Shown one piece after another: positions 63,634 to 64,000 of a stretch of DNA of 64,000 nucleotides. Source of the stretch: Litorisediminicola beolgyonensis. GTDB taxonomy: Bacteria; Pseudomonadota; Alphaproteobacteria; Rhodobacterales; Rhodobacteraceae. Location: the NCBI RefSeq assembly GCF_042679605.1, contig NZ_JBHTMU010000001.1:62001-126000 (forward strand), written 5' to 3'. The translations under genes and the position numbers were made by a program. The notes beneath the pieces are model-generated. The model searched no databases and was not told the DNA's origin. It was given only the letters and a program-made list of their open reading frames with translations. Each line of letters begins with the position of its first letter. The first letter of the stretch is position 1.

Positions 63634-63961
63634 TGGCAGTCAAAGCCGTTTCGAGGTCGGGATGTATCGCGAAGAGCGTGTTCATCCGGGTCAGCTGGAA
63701 GACCTTCGCGACCGTCGGTGTCAGCGCCACGAGATCGAGACGTTGTCCCGGATCGAGCTGTTTCATACAGGCGACGACCGCGCCGAGCCCGCTGGAATCG
63801 ATGAAATCGACCCCCCCGAGATCCAGGAGGACCCGCTCCGGTCCCTGTTGGGTCGCGGCGCGCATCCCGTCCTTGAACGCCAGTGCCGACGCCGAATCGA
63901 TCCGGGCGTTCCGGACCGTGATCAGCAGCGTTTGCCCGTGTGTGGTGGTGTCGAGGTCCAT
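63623..63961 (-). CDS. STAS-domain anti-sigma-factor antagonist (RsbV/SpoIIAA-like)
   Basis: A 112-residue STAS protein: ITVRNARIDSASALAFKDGM, VLLDLGGVDFIDSSGLGAVV with the phosphorylatable Ser at 56-57, and LVALTPTVAKVFQLTRMNTL. It would be phosphorylated by the RsbW-like kinase and released by a PP2C phosphatase, none of which is seen here; the phosphatase may lie off the right edge. AAGGGGGA precedes the ATG at 63961. Together the two form a partner-switch module. Confidence 0.9.
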   Translation of the reverse strand: MDLDTTTHGQTLLITVRNARIDSASALAFKDGMRAATQQGPERVLLDLGGVDFIDSSGLGAVVACMKQLDPGQRLDLVALTPTVAKVFQLTRMNTLFAIHPDLETALTANAA

Positions 63962-64000
63962 TCCGGTTCCCCCTTGCGCAGTTCAAGGCGGGATCAGGAT

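Overview
The window is GC-rich chromosomal DNA of an alphaproteobacterium, almost certainly a member of the Rhodobacteraceae (Roseobacter/Rhodobacter group). The inference rests on gene content and order: secA divergent from ppiC-argJ-mutT; rimP-nusA-ylxR-infB; ftsK near lolA; leuS-lptE-holA; DUF2125 and DUF3576 proteins; a major porin; HspQ; and an alphaproteobacterial-type glutamate-cysteine ligase. I see no rRNA, tRNA, CRISPR array, insertion sequence, prophage or plasmid function. Coding density is very high, many genes overlap by 1-14 bases, and the region looks like ordinary core chromosome with a few accessory operons.

Layout. 1-6.7 kb: secA (cut by the left edge), a periplasmic parvulin, argJ, mutT, a 42-residue small protein and a leishmanolysin-like (M8) zinc protease. 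6.9-12.4 kb: the rimP-nusA-ylxR-infB operon (minus strand) with a recognisable promoter, a leader hairpin followed by a T-run, and a terminal terminator. 12.4-13.9 kb: an HWE histidine kinase with a stand-alone receiver. 14.0-23.1 kb: an eight-gene minus-strand operon (N-formylglutamate amidohydrolase family protein, TRAP transporter QMP, glutamine-synthetase-like ligase, VOC protein, aldehyde dehydrogenase, iron alcohol dehydrogenase) with a divergent MurR/RpiR regulator. I read this as a catabolic operon that imports an amine or amino alcohol, gamma-glutamylates it and oxidises it. 23.1-30.2 kb: enoyl-CoA hydratase/SDR pair, DUF2125 protein, UbiH-type hydroxylase, amidase, DapC-like aminotransferase. 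30.2-35.8 kb: ftsK, exoD, lolA, a lytic transglycosylase-like lipoprotein, hspQ. 35.8-43.8 kb: threonine aldolase/YcgN/ribF operon, a glycosyltransferase, a DUF3576 lipoprotein, a highly expressed porin, a TPR-sulfotransferase and YggS. 43.9-48.1 kb: Mn-pyrophosphatase, DUF1294, phosphoglycolate phosphatase, TraB-like protein, HAD phosphatase, MaoC hydratase. 48.2-54.5 kb: leuS-lptE-holA-GST, BaiN-type flavoprotein, HNH protein. 54.5-64 kb: OmpA/BON envelope protein with a coiled-coil partner, ubiA, rsmE, gshA, DUF805, gamma-glutamyltransferase, and an RsbW/RsbV-like partner-switch pair at the right edge.

The most interesting items are the putative gamma-glutamylation operon, the promoter-leader-terminator arrangement ahead of rimP-nusA, a two-copy double-hairpin intergenic repeat (33151-33199 and 45175-45218), three half-sites around a candidate ggt promoter, and the secreted-looking M8 protease that has no signal peptide. 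I did not find a clearly new defence or mobile system.
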